Below, one piece after another: positions 25,436 to 34,261 of a stretch of 64,000 bases of DNA. Every line of letters begins with the position of its first letter. The stretch's first letter is position 1. Made by a program: the position numbers and the translations under genes. The stretch is from Clostridia bacterium (lineage in GTDB: Bacteria > Bacillota > Clostridia > Christensenellales > Aristaeellaceae): contig JAFWEJ010000003.1 in NCBI GenBank assembly GCA_017512985.1, forward strand, positions 124,001-188,000, given 5' to 3'. The notes beneath the pieces are model-generated. The model saw nothing but the letters and a program-made list of their open reading frames with translations, was not told the origin of the DNA and searched no databases.

Positions 25436-26445
25436 ACTTTTTTGCTCCCCATTCTGATCCTCGGGTCAATAAACCCGTAGCTGATATCCACGATGATACC
25501 GGACACCAGTCCGATGAGCGTATAGAACGCGGAAAGCAGCAGGAAGAAGTTATAGTCCGGCGTCGCCGATGAAACGGAAGCCACATACAGCGGACCGACA
25601 CCCGGGATACCGAAGATCTGCTCAATGATCAGCGAACCGCCCATGATACCGATAAACTCACCCAGGATCATCGGGAAGATCGGTACCATGGCATTTCTCA
25701 GCGCGTGCCGGACCGTTGTCTGCGCGCGCGTCAGCCCTTTGGTCCTTGCGAGCAGCAGATAATCGCTGGTCAGGACCTCCGTCAGTTCCGCGCGGGTATA
25801 CCGGGTCAGCCCAGCCACGGTTCCGAAGCCGAGCGACATCACTGCCGGAACGATGCTGACAAAGGTTTCCCATGAAAAATAGTCATAGCCCGCATTCATC
25901 TGGAACGGGAACCATTTCAGCCTGAAGCAGAGGAAATACTGCACCAGGAACGCATAGATATAGCTTGGTGTGGAAACAAAGATCACGACAAGGGTGGAGA
26001 TCAGCTGATCCTGCCATTTGTTCTTTTTCAGCGCCGCATAGATGCCCAGCAGCAGGCCCAGCGGAACTGAGATCAGCATGGTATACGCGTTGACGATCAC
26101 GGTGGCCGGCATCTTTTCGATAAACTTTCCCCAGACATCCTGCCCCAGGTACAGTACCTCGCTGACGCCCCAGTCCTGGCCGATCAGTGACCGCCGGAGG
26201 AAGATCACATATTGTTCAAGCAGCGGCTTGTTGTAACCCAGTGCCTCACGCCTCATCTCGATCAGCTGCATATCCTTGCCGAACTGCTTCGCAGGCTTGT
26301 TTGGCAGCAGTTTGACCAGGATAAAGCACATGGAGATGATGATCAGAAATGTGAACAGCATCAGCACGATTCTTTTGAGTACGTATTTACCCACGCTCCA
26401 GACTCCTCTTCCCTTGTGAATCTTTTTCTTTTCCCTGCCGGACAT
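25432..26445 (-). CDS. Oligopeptide ABC permease, OppB type
   Basis: A 337-aa permease of normal size with a basic N terminus (REKKKIHKGRG), a first helix at about residues 25-45, an extracytoplasmic loop and the six-helix core. The EAA loop is visible as ARTKGLTRAQTTVRHALRNA. The ATG at 26445 is chosen over an in-frame ATG 60 bp upstream because AGGA lies 7 nt before it and because the region upstream is taken up by a long hairpin. It follows the binding-protein gene after a 195-bp gap rich in hairpins. Confidence 0.93.
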   Translation of the reverse strand: MSGREKKKIHKGRGVWSVGKYVLKRIVLMLFTFLIIISMCFILVKLLPNKPAKQFGKDMQLIEMRREALGYNKPLLEQYVIFLRRSLIGQDWGVSEVLYLGQDVWGKFIEKMPATVIVNAYTMLISVPLGLLLGIYAALKKNKWQDQLISTLVVIFVSTPSYIYAFLVQYFLCFRLKWFPFQMNAGYDYFSWETFVSIVPAVMSLGFGTVAGLTRYTRAELTEVLTSDYLLLARTKGLTRAQTTVRHALRNAMVPIFPMILGEFIGIMGGSLIIEQIFGIPGVGPLYVASVSSATPDYNFFLLLSAFYTLIGLVSGIIVDISYGFIDPRIRMGSKKV

Positions 26446-26456
26446 GGAATGTTCCT

Positions 26457-26616
26457 GAACAGCGAAGCATACAACGTCTCCGGCGTTGCATGCTTCGCTG
26501 TTCATGTAAAGATTATGTCACAAGACAGACATACCATCTCCGGCGACCGCAGCCGGCCGCCGGAGATGGCTCCTTATTCAGCCGGGTATGCGGCAGAGGA
26601 CAAACAGTCCTCTGCC
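26457..26616 (-). other. Three strong hairpins between oppA- and oppB-type genes
   Basis: Three perfect inverted repeats: 26457-26470 with 26490-26503 (14 bp), 26534-26545 with 26558-26569 (12 bp), and 26592-26601 with 26607-26616 (10 bp). None is followed by a T-run on the transcribed strand, so they look like RNA-stabilising or partly terminating structures that protect the binding-protein mRNA and lower permease expression. The last one ends just ahead of the oppB ribosome site. Confidence 0.75.
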
Positions 26617-26640
26617 GGTGACCCATCTGTCCTGTAAGAC

Positions 26641-29013
26641 TTACTTGTAGTTCAGCGTGCCGCCCTGCTCCGCAACAAACGTATCCCAGGCAGCGTCATC
26701 GTAGTTGAAGGTCATGTACTTGATGCCGCCGCGGCTGAGCGGGAACACTTCGTCTTCAACATAATAGTTGATCTTCATGCCCTTCAGTTTCGCGGAAGCG
26801 TCACCCATCAGCGGGATGAAGTCATAGTTCTGCAGGATCACGTTCTCCAGATCGCCAAGCACCTGGATCCGGGTCTCGGGATTGGCGGTAATGTCCAGTT
26901 CAACATCCTCGCCGGCGGCGTTCTGGGCTGTGATCTTGTTGTTGGTGATACTCAGGTACCATGTGAACACGTCCGTGGTGTATTCCTCGCCGTCGAGCGT
27001 CACGGTCATCTTCGTGTTCTTCGGTTTCCAGGCGGGGTCATACTGATAGTTTTCGGTCACATAGGCTTCGATCAGGCCGAAGGGATCGAACGTGCTGCCG
27101 GTCCAGCCGACGCCGAAGAGCATATCCACCTGGTTGGTGCGCAGCGCATCGGAGAATCCGTTACCCAGGGTGGAGTCGCGGTCAAAGGTCAGCTTTCCTT
27201 CCAGCTTGGTTCCCTTTACCGCCTCGGTGTAGTTGTTGACGATGAAGTCGTAGCCGGCATTGTAGAACGCGGAGGTCGCGTTAGGCGTGCCGACCATGAT
27301 CAGGATGGTGTCTTCTTCGGTCATCAGGCCAGAGGAGATCGCTTCATCATAGGCCTTATCGAAGTACTCGCGGGCCATCTCCAGGTTGTAGCCGGTGATG
27401 GAATCGATCGCGTCATCAACGGTGGCATACAGTTTTCCTTCACCGATCTCGTCCTTCAGGCCCCAGAAATCAACCACAACCTGTTTCGCAACATCCGTGG
27501 TGCGGTAGAAAACGCCTTCTTCAGGATCCGCAACGATCTGGCCGCCGTAAAGGGCGAACGCAGGGCTGCTGGTCGGATCGGCTGCCAGGACGAATTCGGA
27601 CCGGTTCATGGCCAGGGACATGGCGATACGGAAATCCTTCACGGTGATGATCGTCTTGTTGATGTGTTCGCCGGCAGCGGCCTGCGCGGTCTTCAGCGCT
27701 TCCAGGTCAGGGTTGAACACCATCGCGAATACGGAGTCGCCCTCGTCATAATATGTATAGTCGGAGGATGCGTATTCCTTGATGTAGTCCTTGTTCAGGC
27801 CGTTCACGTCCAGCTGGCCGTTCAGGAACATCTCCATTCTGGTGGCGGGTTCCTGCACATAGGAGACATTCAGCACGTCGGTCTGGTACAGGCCTTCGTT
27901 TTCCGGCAGCTTGTATCCGAACCAGTTCTCATTGCGGACCAGGTCATAGACCTTGTCGCTCTGGAAGGTTCCAAGCTTGTAGGGGCCCCAGGACATCGTG
28001 GTTTCCAGGGAAGTGCCGTAGCTGTTGGTATAAACGCCTTCATTCTCGGAAGCGCACTCGGTGTACAGCTTTTCGTTCACCAGCCAGACCGGGATGCCGT
28101 AGTAGAGATAGAAGCCTTCCAGCGGCTTGGCCAGGATCAGCACCAGTTCCTTGTCGTTCAGGGCCTTGATGCCGACCTTCTCAAACGGGAAGTCCCCGGC
28201 AAAGGCCTGGTAATTCATAAAGAGTTCATCTTCTGTCCATTCGACCAGCTGTTCAGGCGTAGCCCATGTGGCATAGGCAGCGCCGGCGCCGGTCGTATAG
28301 AACTCATACAGTTCGCCGACAGTCAGGGGCGTTTCGACAACAGCGTCTTCGGCAGAGCCGGTCCATGCTGCCGCTTCAAAATCATAAGTGTCGCCGAAAG
28401 AATTGGCCCAGTTAATCCAGCCCTTTTCATCTTTATAGGCCTCGATCAGCGCAGCGGTGTCTTTCAGGCCTGCGGAAGCCTTGACTTTCCCGAACTGTGT
28501 GGGCTCGGTCAGTCCCTGCTTCAGATAAGCTTCGGAATTCGCGACAACCAGGTTGCCGGAATAGAAGCCGTCTGCCCTGTGGTTCTGCGCTTTCGGATCA
28601 AGCAGCAGCTGGGCGGAGGTCACGAAATCAGCGGCTGTGATGGGAGTTCCGTCTTCCCACATCAGGCCGTCGCGCAGGACGAACTTCCACGCGCGCGCAG
28701 TCTCGCCTTCTTCGATGCCCCATTCTTCGCCGGCATAGTCAGCGGAAACATCCGTCGGGAAATCTTCAACGACCAGGGGCTTCAGGACGTAGCCGTCTTT
28801 GTCTTCATTGAAATCAAATTCATAGAATGCGCTCTGCAGCCAGTCCATCAGGTTACTGTCGATAGCCGTCTGATTCTGGAAAGGACTCCAGTTCGTCGGG
28901 AACTCAGCCGCAGCCGTCCGGTAGGTATAGGTCGGCGCGGTTTCTTCCGCAAAGGCAGCAGCAATTCCCGCAGCCATGCAAAGCGCCAGTACCAAAGCCA
29001 ACAGTTTCTTCAT
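26641..29013 (-). CDS. Oligopeptide-type solute-binding protein (family 5), large
   Basis: A 790-aa extracellular binding protein of the OppA/DppA family; most members have 500-600 residues. A Sec signal peptide (MKKLLALVLALCMAAG then AFA-EE) is clear, but the single Cys is preceded by Leu, so it does not form a lipobox. Family hallmarks include a LPLVVEDFPTDV-like N-terminal lobe, WKFVLRDGLMWEDGTPITAADF and KDFRIAMSLAMNRSEF. It is the first gene of operon 1, with ribosome site AAAGGAGG. The ligand is inferred to be peptides from the operon partners; family 5 proteins also bind nickel or sugars. Confidence 0.93.
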   Translation of the reverse strand: MKKLLALVLALCMAAGIAAAFAEETAPTYTYRTAAAEFPTNWSPFQNQTAIDSNLMDWLQSAFYEFDFNEDKDGYVLKPLVVEDFPTDVSADYAGEEWGIEEGETARAWKFVLRDGLMWEDGTPITAADFVTSAQLLLDPKAQNHRADGFYSGNLVVANSEAYLKQGLTEPTQFGKVKASAGLKDTAALIEAYKDEKGWINWANSFGDTYDFEAAAWTGSAEDAVVETPLTVGELYEFYTTGAGAAYATWATPEQLVEWTEDELFMNYQAFAGDFPFEKVGIKALNDKELVLILAKPLEGFYLYYGIPVWLVNEKLYTECASENEGVYTNSYGTSLETTMSWGPYKLGTFQSDKVYDLVRNENWFGYKLPENEGLYQTDVLNVSYVQEPATRMEMFLNGQLDVNGLNKDYIKEYASSDYTYYDEGDSVFAMVFNPDLEALKTAQAAAGEHINKTIITVKDFRIAMSLAMNRSEFVLAADPTSSPAFALYGGQIVADPEEGVFYRTTDVAKQVVVDFWGLKDEIGEGKLYATVDDAIDSITGYNLEMAREYFDKAYDEAISSGLMTEEDTILIMVGTPNATSAFYNAGYDFIVNNYTEAVKGTKLEGKLTFDRDSTLGNGFSDALRTNQVDMLFGVGWTGSTFDPFGLIEAYVTENYQYDPAWKPKNTKMTVTLDGEEYTTDVFTWYLSITNNKITAQNAAGEDVELDITANPETRIQVLGDLENVILQNYDFIPLMGDASAKLKGMKINYYVEDEVFPLSRGGIKYMTFNYDDAAWDTFVAEQGGTLNYK

Positions 29014-29123
29014 GTTTGAATGCCTCCTTTAAAATGTTATTATACGAGATATCATCCGATATGCCCGTTATAATACAAAACAGATTGTGCTTCTTCTTTC
29101 TTTATTGGAATTAATATGGAGTC

Positions 29124-29152
29124 ATTATAACATATTCTGTCATGAATTGCAA
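29124..29152 (-). promoter_or_regulatory. Promoter of oligopeptide operon 1
   Basis: On the minus strand TTGCAA and a perfect TATAAT are 17 bp apart, about 110 bp ahead of the binding-protein start. The -35 lies within a 15-base segment that recurs at the operon 2 promoter with one difference. A second TATAAT-like -10 lies nearer the gene but lacks a clear -35. Confidence 0.7.
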
Positions 29153-29250
29153 ACAGTATCAGTAGGGAAACGAAGCGTACCGATCAGGGCCGGAGCGATG
29201 CGGAAACAATGAAAACAGCGGGGCGTTGACTTCCCGCCTGCCGGAATGAT

Positions 29251-29724
29251 ATGCTTCTGCTGTTCGGACCGGAGACGGCCCGGCGCGCCCGCTCCGGCAG
29301 TTTATCAGAAAAGGAGTGGCAGGCAGATCCCCGTCTGTTGGGAATTGCCGCCCTGAAGCACATGCATTTCCGTTCTTTCCGTTTCCGGCAGTTTATCGTC
29401 TGGCTGCTTCCCGCCCTGGCCTACCCGGTTTATATCTGGATCGCCACAGCGGAAAGCCTGAAGCTTCTGAAACTCATTGACGCCCTGACCGTCATGGGCC
29501 TTGTTTTCCTGATCATCGGGGTGATCTTTTCGCTGATCCGCCACGGTGATTTTGATATCACGGAATATGTGGCGAAGCGAAGCCTTCGCAAAGGCGATGT
29601 GAAGCCCTATGACGCCTTTAAGGAAGACAAAAAAGAAAGCAGAAAGGACAGCTTCAACTATCCTTTCTGCGTCTGTGCCCTGCTGTTTCTGGCAGCCGGA
29701 ATTCTGACGCTGATATTTTACTGA
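29251..29724 (+). CDS. DUF3899-like small membrane protein
   Basis: A 157-aa protein with two membrane helices (about 52-68 and 77-97), then [11 protein letters not shown], a charged loop ([14 protein letters not shown]) and a C-terminal helix. This is the same layout as the small protein at the end of oligopeptide operon 1, and both resemble DUF3899. The start is uncertain: the upstream region holds a TTGACT element and no strong ribosome site, so translation could begin later, for example at the internal Met near residue 38. Its last 7 bp overlap the convergent oppF-type gene of operon 2. Confidence 0.6.
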   Translation: MLLLFGPETARRARSGSLSEKEWQADPRLLGIAALKHMHFRSFRFRQFIVWLLPALAYPVYIWIATAESLKLLKLIDALTVMGLVFLIIGVIFSLIRHGDFDITEYVAKRSLRKGDVKPYDAFKEDKKESRKDSFNYPFCVCALLFLAAGILTLIFY

Positions 29725-30665
29725 TTTACGGATTCAGCGTACGTCCGGGCCTGTTCCGGCGTACAGTACACATAATGTCCGGGGCGGATTTCGCGCATCG
29801 CGTAATCCGGTCCGGTTTTTTCTTCCGTCGCGTCGGCATACACGATCGCTTCACGCTGTTTCTCAATGATCGGGTCGGGCATGGGTACGGCGCTCAGCAG
29901 GGAAATGGTGTACGGATGCATCGGATAGGCAAACAGTTCTTCTGTTTCCGCGATCTCCACGATCCGGCCCAGATGGATGACCGCGATCCGGTCCGCGATA
30001 AAGCGCACCACGGACAGGTCGTGGGCAATGAAAAGGTACGTCAGCGCCTTCTCGTTCTTCAGCTTGTTCATCAGGTTCAGGACCTGGGCGCGGATGGACA
30101 CGTCCAGTGCGGAAATCGGCTCGTCCGCAACCACCAGCTTCGGCTCCATGATCAGCGCCCGCGCGATACCGACGCGCTGTCGCTGTCCGCCGGAGAACTC
30201 GTGCGGATACCTGGATTTGTGTTCCGGAAGCAGGCCGACCTCCTCCAGCGCCCTGTCTACCTTTTCCAGGCGGTCCTGCTCGTTTTTGTACAGATGGAAA
30301 TTGTACAGGCCTTCAGAAATGATGTATTCAATGGTTGCACGCTCATTCAGGGACGCGGCTGGATCCTGGAAGATCATCTGGATACTCCGGATTACATCGG
30401 TGTCTTCCTGCTTGCTGATTTTCCCGGAAATCCGTTTGCCTTCAAAGAGGATCTCACCGGCGCTCAATTCATTTATGCGCATGATGGCACGGCCGATCGT
30501 GGTCTTTCCGCTTCCGGACTCGCCCACCAAAGCAAAAGTCTCGCCTTTGTAGATGTCAAAACTGGCGTCCTGAACCGCCTTGAACTTGTGCTTTCCGCCG
30601 TTGTCAAAGGAGATCTCCACGTTCCGCAGCGAAACCAGCACTTCCCGGTTAGTCATTTCCGACAT
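29718..30665 (-). CDS. Oligopeptide ABC transporter ATPase, OppF type
   Basis: A 315-aa ATPase of ordinary length with Walker [13 protein letters not shown]-loop [15 protein letters not shown], signature [14 protein letters not shown], Walker [14 protein letters not shown]-loop FIAHD and the C-terminal [16 protein letters not shown] region with a Cys (YVYCTPEQ). It powers import together with the oppD-type subunit, whose gene it overlaps by 17 bp. It lacks the charged insert seen in its operon 1 counterpart. Last gene of operon 2. Confidence 0.94.
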   Translation of the reverse strand: MSEMTNREVLVSLRNVEISFDNGGKHKFKAVQDASFDIYKGETFALVGESGSGKTTIGRAIMRINELSAGEILFEGKRISGKISKQEDTDVIRSIQMIFQDPAASLNERATIEYIISEGLYNFHLYKNEQDRLEKVDRALEEVGLLPEHKSRYPHEFSGGQRQRVGIARALIMEPKLVVADEPISALDVSIRAQVLNLMNKLKNEKALTYLFIAHDLSVVRFIADRIAVIHLGRIVEIAETEELFAYPMHPYTISLLSAVPMPDPIIEKQREAIVYADATEEKTGPDYAMREIRPGHYVYCTPEQARTYAESVNQ

Positions 30666-31719
30666 GGAAAGCTCCTCCTTTGGATGTCATTCGCAGAATC
30701 TTTTCATGCAGGTCCTTGATTGCATCCGGTTTCTCAACCTTCGGTGCCCGCGGATCCAGCAGCCAGGTTTTGGCGTAATGGGTATCACTTACCTTAAAGA
30801 ACGGCGGTTCCTGCGCGAAGTCAATCTTCAGTGCGCGGGGATTCCGCGGCGCGAAAGCGTCTCCGTTAATTTTATTGTACAGGGACGGCGGCGTTCCGGT
30901 GATGTAATACAGGTCCTCGCCCTTGACGCCGAGCTGCGGCAGGGCGGAAAGCAGCGCCCAGGTGTAAGGATGCTGGGGATCGTAGAAAATCTCGTTTACC
31001 GTTCCGTATTCGATAATCTGTCCGCCGTACATTACGCCGACGCGGTCCGCCACGTTCGCGACAACGCCCAGGTCGTGGGTGATGTAGATCGTCGTGAATC
31101 CGAGTTCCTTCTGCAGGTCCTTGATCAGCTTGATGATCTGGGCCTGGATGGTCACGTCCAGTGCGGTAGTCGGCTCGTCGCAGATCAGGATTTCCGGATG
31201 GCAGGACAGGGCGATCGCAATAACGATGCGCTGCCGCATGCCGCCGGAATACTGGAAGGGATAATTGTCAAAGCGTTCGGCGGCGTTGGGAATGCCCACA
31301 CGCTCCATGATGCTGATCGCCTGGTCCTTGGCTTCCGCCTTGGAAAGCTTCTGGTGCTTTTCAATGACCTCGGTGATCTGGGAACCGATCGTCCGGATCG
31401 GATTCAGGGAGGTCATGGGATCCTGGAAAATCGTGGCGATCTTCACGCCGCGGATCGACGCCCATTCCTTTTCGGTCTTCAGTTTCGTCAGGTCCTGACC
31501 GTGATACATAATGGAACCGTTTGTGATTTTTCCGTTGGATTCCAGCATGCCCGTGAAGGTTTTGGTAAACACGGATTTGCCGCTGCCGGATTCGCCCACG
31601 ATGGCAAACGTCTCTCCTTCATACAGATCCAGTGATACGTTCCTGATCGCGGTCAGATAATTGTCGCGCACCCGGAACTGGACCTCAATATCCTTTGCGG
31701 AAATAATAATATCGCTCAT
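30649..31719 (-). CDS. Oligopeptide ABC transporter ATPase, OppD type
   Basis: A 356-aa ATPase of normal OppD size. Walker [14 protein letters not shown]-loop [14 protein letters not shown], signature [12 protein letters not shown], Walker [14 protein letters not shown] and H-loop ITHD are all present. The start at 31719 is chosen because GTAAGGAGG lies just ahead and the longer reading would run 83 bp into the oppC-type gene. Unlike the operon 1 OppD it has no large insert, which shows the insert is not a general feature of this organism's Opp ATPases. Confidence 0.94.
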   Translation of the reverse strand: MSDIIISAKDIEVQFRVRDNYLTAIRNVSLDLYEGETFAIVGESGSGKSVFTKTFTGMLESNGKITNGSIMYHGQDLTKLKTEKEWASIRGVKIATIFQDPMTSLNPIRTIGSQITEVIEKHQKLSKAEAKDQAISIMERVGIPNAAERFDNYPFQYSGGMRQRIVIAIALSCHPEILICDEPTTALDVTIQAQIIKLIKDLQKELGFTTIYITHDLGVVANVADRVGVMYGGQIIEYGTVNEIFYDPQHPYTWALLSALPQLGVKGEDLYYITGTPPSLYNKINGDAFAPRNPRALKIDFAQEPPFFKVSDTHYAKTWLLDPRAPKVEKPDAIKDLHEKILRMTSKGGAFHVGND

Positions 31720-31729
31720 GTCTGCCTCC

Positions 31730-32656
31730 TTACCTGTGCGTACGCGGGTCTGTTGCGTCTGCCAGTTTCTGGCCGACCACATACAGCGAGATCGCGATTG
31801 CGGCCAGCACAAGCACGGGAATCCAGAACAGGTGCGGATATCCGGTCATAAAAGACCTGTACTGGGAAATCGTCCGCCCCAGCGATGCGTAATTGGAACC
31901 GAGCCCCAGTCCCAGATAGGAAAGGAAGACTTCATAGGAGATCAGAACCGGGATTTCACGGGAAATATAGGTCACAATGACCGAAACCAGGTAAGGCAGG
32001 ATGTTCTTCTTGATCATCGTAAAGGTGCCGGTACCCAGGCATTTGCTGGCCAGGTTATACTCCCGGTCGCGGATGATCATGACCTGCGTGCGGATGAAGT
32101 AAGCCACAAAGATCCAGTCGATACAGACCATGACGAAGATCAGGGATCCAAGCCCGGCGCCGAGTACGTAGGAGAGGATCATTGCCAGCAGCAGGGACGG
32201 GACATTGGATAAGACGTTGTACACTTCGATCATCCACTTGTCCATCTTTTTGCTGAAGCCCCATAAAGCGCCGACCAGGATGCCGATCACCATGATGATC
32301 GTCGTACTGATAAAACTGACGATGATGGAGTTCCGCGCGCCGGCCCAGACCACGTCCCAGACCTCGTTGCCGATGTTGTCCGTGCCGAAGATGTGCTGTG
32401 CGCTCGGGGGCAGGTATTTCATTTCGGGCGTGTTGATATTCGGCGCCACCATGGGGGAGTAGCCGGAATACAGCGGCTGGATCAGCGCAAAGGCCACCAG
32501 GACGATAACAAAAATGGCCAGCGGAACGGTCACCCTGCTGCGGATAAAAGTCCGCCAGACGGATTTCCAGTAGGAATACCGCGGCGCGGCGATATGCTCC
32601 GACTCTTTTTCGTCGAATTCCGCAAATTCAAAAAGGTTGTCTTCTTGTGTTGCCAT
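31730..32656 (-). CDS. Oligopeptide ABC permease, OppC type
   Basis: A 308-aa permease of ordinary size: helix 1 at about 37-57, a short outer loop ending in PSAQHIFGTDNIGNEVWDVV (the usual GTD element), then the core with an ATPase-docking loop (ASKCLGTGTFTMIKKNILPY). The start overlaps the oppB-type stop by one base. In operon 2 the large extracytoplasmic domain is on OppB and not on this subunit. Confidence 0.93.
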   Translation of the reverse strand: MATQEDNLFEFAEFDEKESEHIAAPRYSYWKSVWRTFIRSRVTVPLAIFVIVLVAFALIQPLYSGYSPMVAPNINTPEMKYLPPSAQHIFGTDNIGNEVWDVVWAGARNSIIVSFISTTIIMVIGILVGALWGFSKKMDKWMIEVYNVLSNVPSLLLAMILSYVLGAGLGSLIFVMVCIDWIFVAYFIRTQVMIIRDREYNLASKCLGTGTFTMIKKNILPYLVSVIVTYISREIPVLISYEVFLSYLGLGLGSNYASLGRTISQYRSFMTGYPHLFWIPVLVLAAIAISLYVVGQKLADATDPRTHR

Positions 32657-34155
32657 TATGATCTACCAGCCTTATCTGTCAATGATATACGGGGGTCTAC
32701 TTTGGTGATGATGATGTCTCCGAGGAGTACGGACAGCACAGAAATCGAGGAGAACAGGAAGGTCAGCGCGACGATCATCACGTTGTTGTACTGGTTGATC
32801 GCGCTGGGCAGCATCTTGCCCATGCCGCCGACGGAATAGATCGCCTCTGTAATGATCGCGCCCATGATACATCCGGCCAGGGCGCTGGGAATCCCGTGGG
32901 CGATCGGAATGCTCGCGTTTTTAAAAATGTGTTTACGGAAAATTTCCTTCCTGCTCAGGCCCTTCGCCTTGGCAAACTTCACGTAATCCGAATTCATCTG
33001 GTCGACCACATAGCGCCGGATCCACATCATCAGGCTGGAGATGGACGGCAGGGACAGGGAAATGATCGGCAGGATCCAGCTCCGGATATCGGAGGGGCCG
33101 AAGGTAGTGAACACGGACGGCAGGCCAAAGACTGTAGTACCGATATAACGGAAGATATAGATATACGCAAGGGACGGCACGGATGTAATGAAAATGATAT
33201 ACAGCATGCCGAATTTATCGATAACGCCGTCCTTGTTCCTGGCCATGGCGACGCCGAACGGAAGTCCGATGCCGTAGGCCAGCAGGAGGGCGAATATGCC
33301 CATGATGAAGGATGTTCCGACCATGGAGCTCTGGTCCTTGAAGGTGGAGTAGTTCGCGTAATGATCCGTGAACTTTTTCTTATCCATGCGGTCCAGGTTC
33401 TCCTTGTATGTCAGCGATCCGAAATTGATCGCCGACTGGCCGGTTTCGCCTGTCTCAAAAGTCACCTCCCGTTTGACCTCTGTTCCCTGGGAGGAGAACA
33501 TGACTTCCAGCGCTTCCATACCCTGGTAGGTCGGATAGGATTCACCCATATTCAGGGTGATGATATTCTGGTGAATAAAAGGGAAATGGGAATCTGTATA
33601 AATCAGGTATTTATGATAGGTTCCGCTGCCCATCAGTGCCCAGCCGCCGGTAGGCGTCCTGCCGAAATAAATTTTCCGTTCCAGGTCCGGGTTATTGGGA
33701 TCCTGGACCCTGTTGACATGGTCAATCTGGATCAGCTTGCTGAACCAGTTCCAAAGGCGCTGAAGAATGGGCCTGTCCTTGTAGGCATAGGCACGGCCGC
33801 TGACTGTATAGCGCTCAACGGTATAGCCCTGTGATTCATAGTACGCGACAAAATCAGCCGTATCCTGGGAATCCGGCTGGATCGCGTTCTTGATCTCGTC
33901 ACTGCCCGCCTCATACCGCTCCATGCAGTAGTCGTTAATCCTGACATAGTCCAGATAACCCAGCTTCATCCAGGTGTTATAGATGTAGTCCGTTTTGTCA
34001 TCCGGCTTGCCGCCGAGCTTGCGGTAAGTGGCGTCCTCAAAGAAGATGTTCTCTCTCGGGACCAGCGTATAGACCAGCGTGAACACCACCAGCATGATGA
34101 TCACCACGGAAATCACCGACCGGAGAAGACGTTTCAGGATATACCCTTTCTTCAT
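32656..34155 (-). CDS. Oligopeptide ABC permease, OppB type, with extracytoplasmic domain
   Basis: A 499-aa permease, about 190 residues longer than usual. Helix 1 (about 12-31) is followed by a large polar region (about 35-278) predicted outside the cell and rich in aromatic residues, then the normal core from GTSFIMGIFALLLAYGIG with the docking loop FAKAKGLSRKEIFRKHIFKN. The first part of the outer region resembles the normal OppB loop (DYIYNTWMKLGYLDY); about 200 residues are extra. It follows the binding-protein gene across a gap containing a long hairpin. Ribosome site GGAAGG. Confidence 0.92.
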   Translation of the reverse strand: MKKGYILKRLLRSVISVVIIMLVVFTLVYTLVPRENIFFEDATYRKLGGKPDDKTDYIYNTWMKLGYLDYVRINDYCMERYEAGSDEIKNAIQPDSQDTADFVAYYESQGYTVERYTVSGRAYAYKDRPILQRLWNWFSKLIQIDHVNRVQDPNNPDLERKIYFGRTPTGGWALMGSGTYHKYLIYTDSHFPFIHQNIITLNMGESYPTYQGMEALEVMFSSQGTEVKREVTFETGETGQSAINFGSLTYKENLDRMDKKKFTDHYANYSTFKDQSSMVGTSFIMGIFALLLAYGIGLPFGVAMARNKDGVIDKFGMLYIIFITSVPSLAYIYIFRYIGTTVFGLPSVFTTFGPSDIRSWILPIISLSLPSISSLMMWIRRYVVDQMNSDYVKFAKAKGLSRKEIFRKHIFKNASIPIAHGIPSALAGCIMGAIITEAIYSVGGMGKMLPSAINQYNNVMIVALTFLFSSISVLSVLLGDIIITKVDPRISLTDKAGRS

Positions 34156-34177
34156 AAAAACAAAACCTTCCGTTGGG

Positions 34178-34221
34178 CAAGGCGAAAGCCGGGAGAATTA
34201 ATTCTTCCGGCTTTCGCCTTG
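34178..34221 (-). other. Long hairpin between oppA- and oppB-type genes of operon 2
   Basis: A perfect 15-bp stem, CAAGGCGAAAGCCGG with its complement, and an AT-rich loop that is itself self-complementary, so almost all 44 bases can pair. No T-run follows on the transcribed strand. It has the same placement as the hairpins in operon 1. Confidence 0.8.
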
Positions 34222-34261
34222 GTAAATTAACTAAACATTATCCGGTTTTCAGCTTTACAGA

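Noticed and set aside
26534..26569. Intrinsic terminator after the operon 1 binding-protein gene
   Set aside because: The stem is strong but no T-run follows on the transcribed strand, and the permease gene downstream lacks a promoter of its own. Listed as a hairpin instead.
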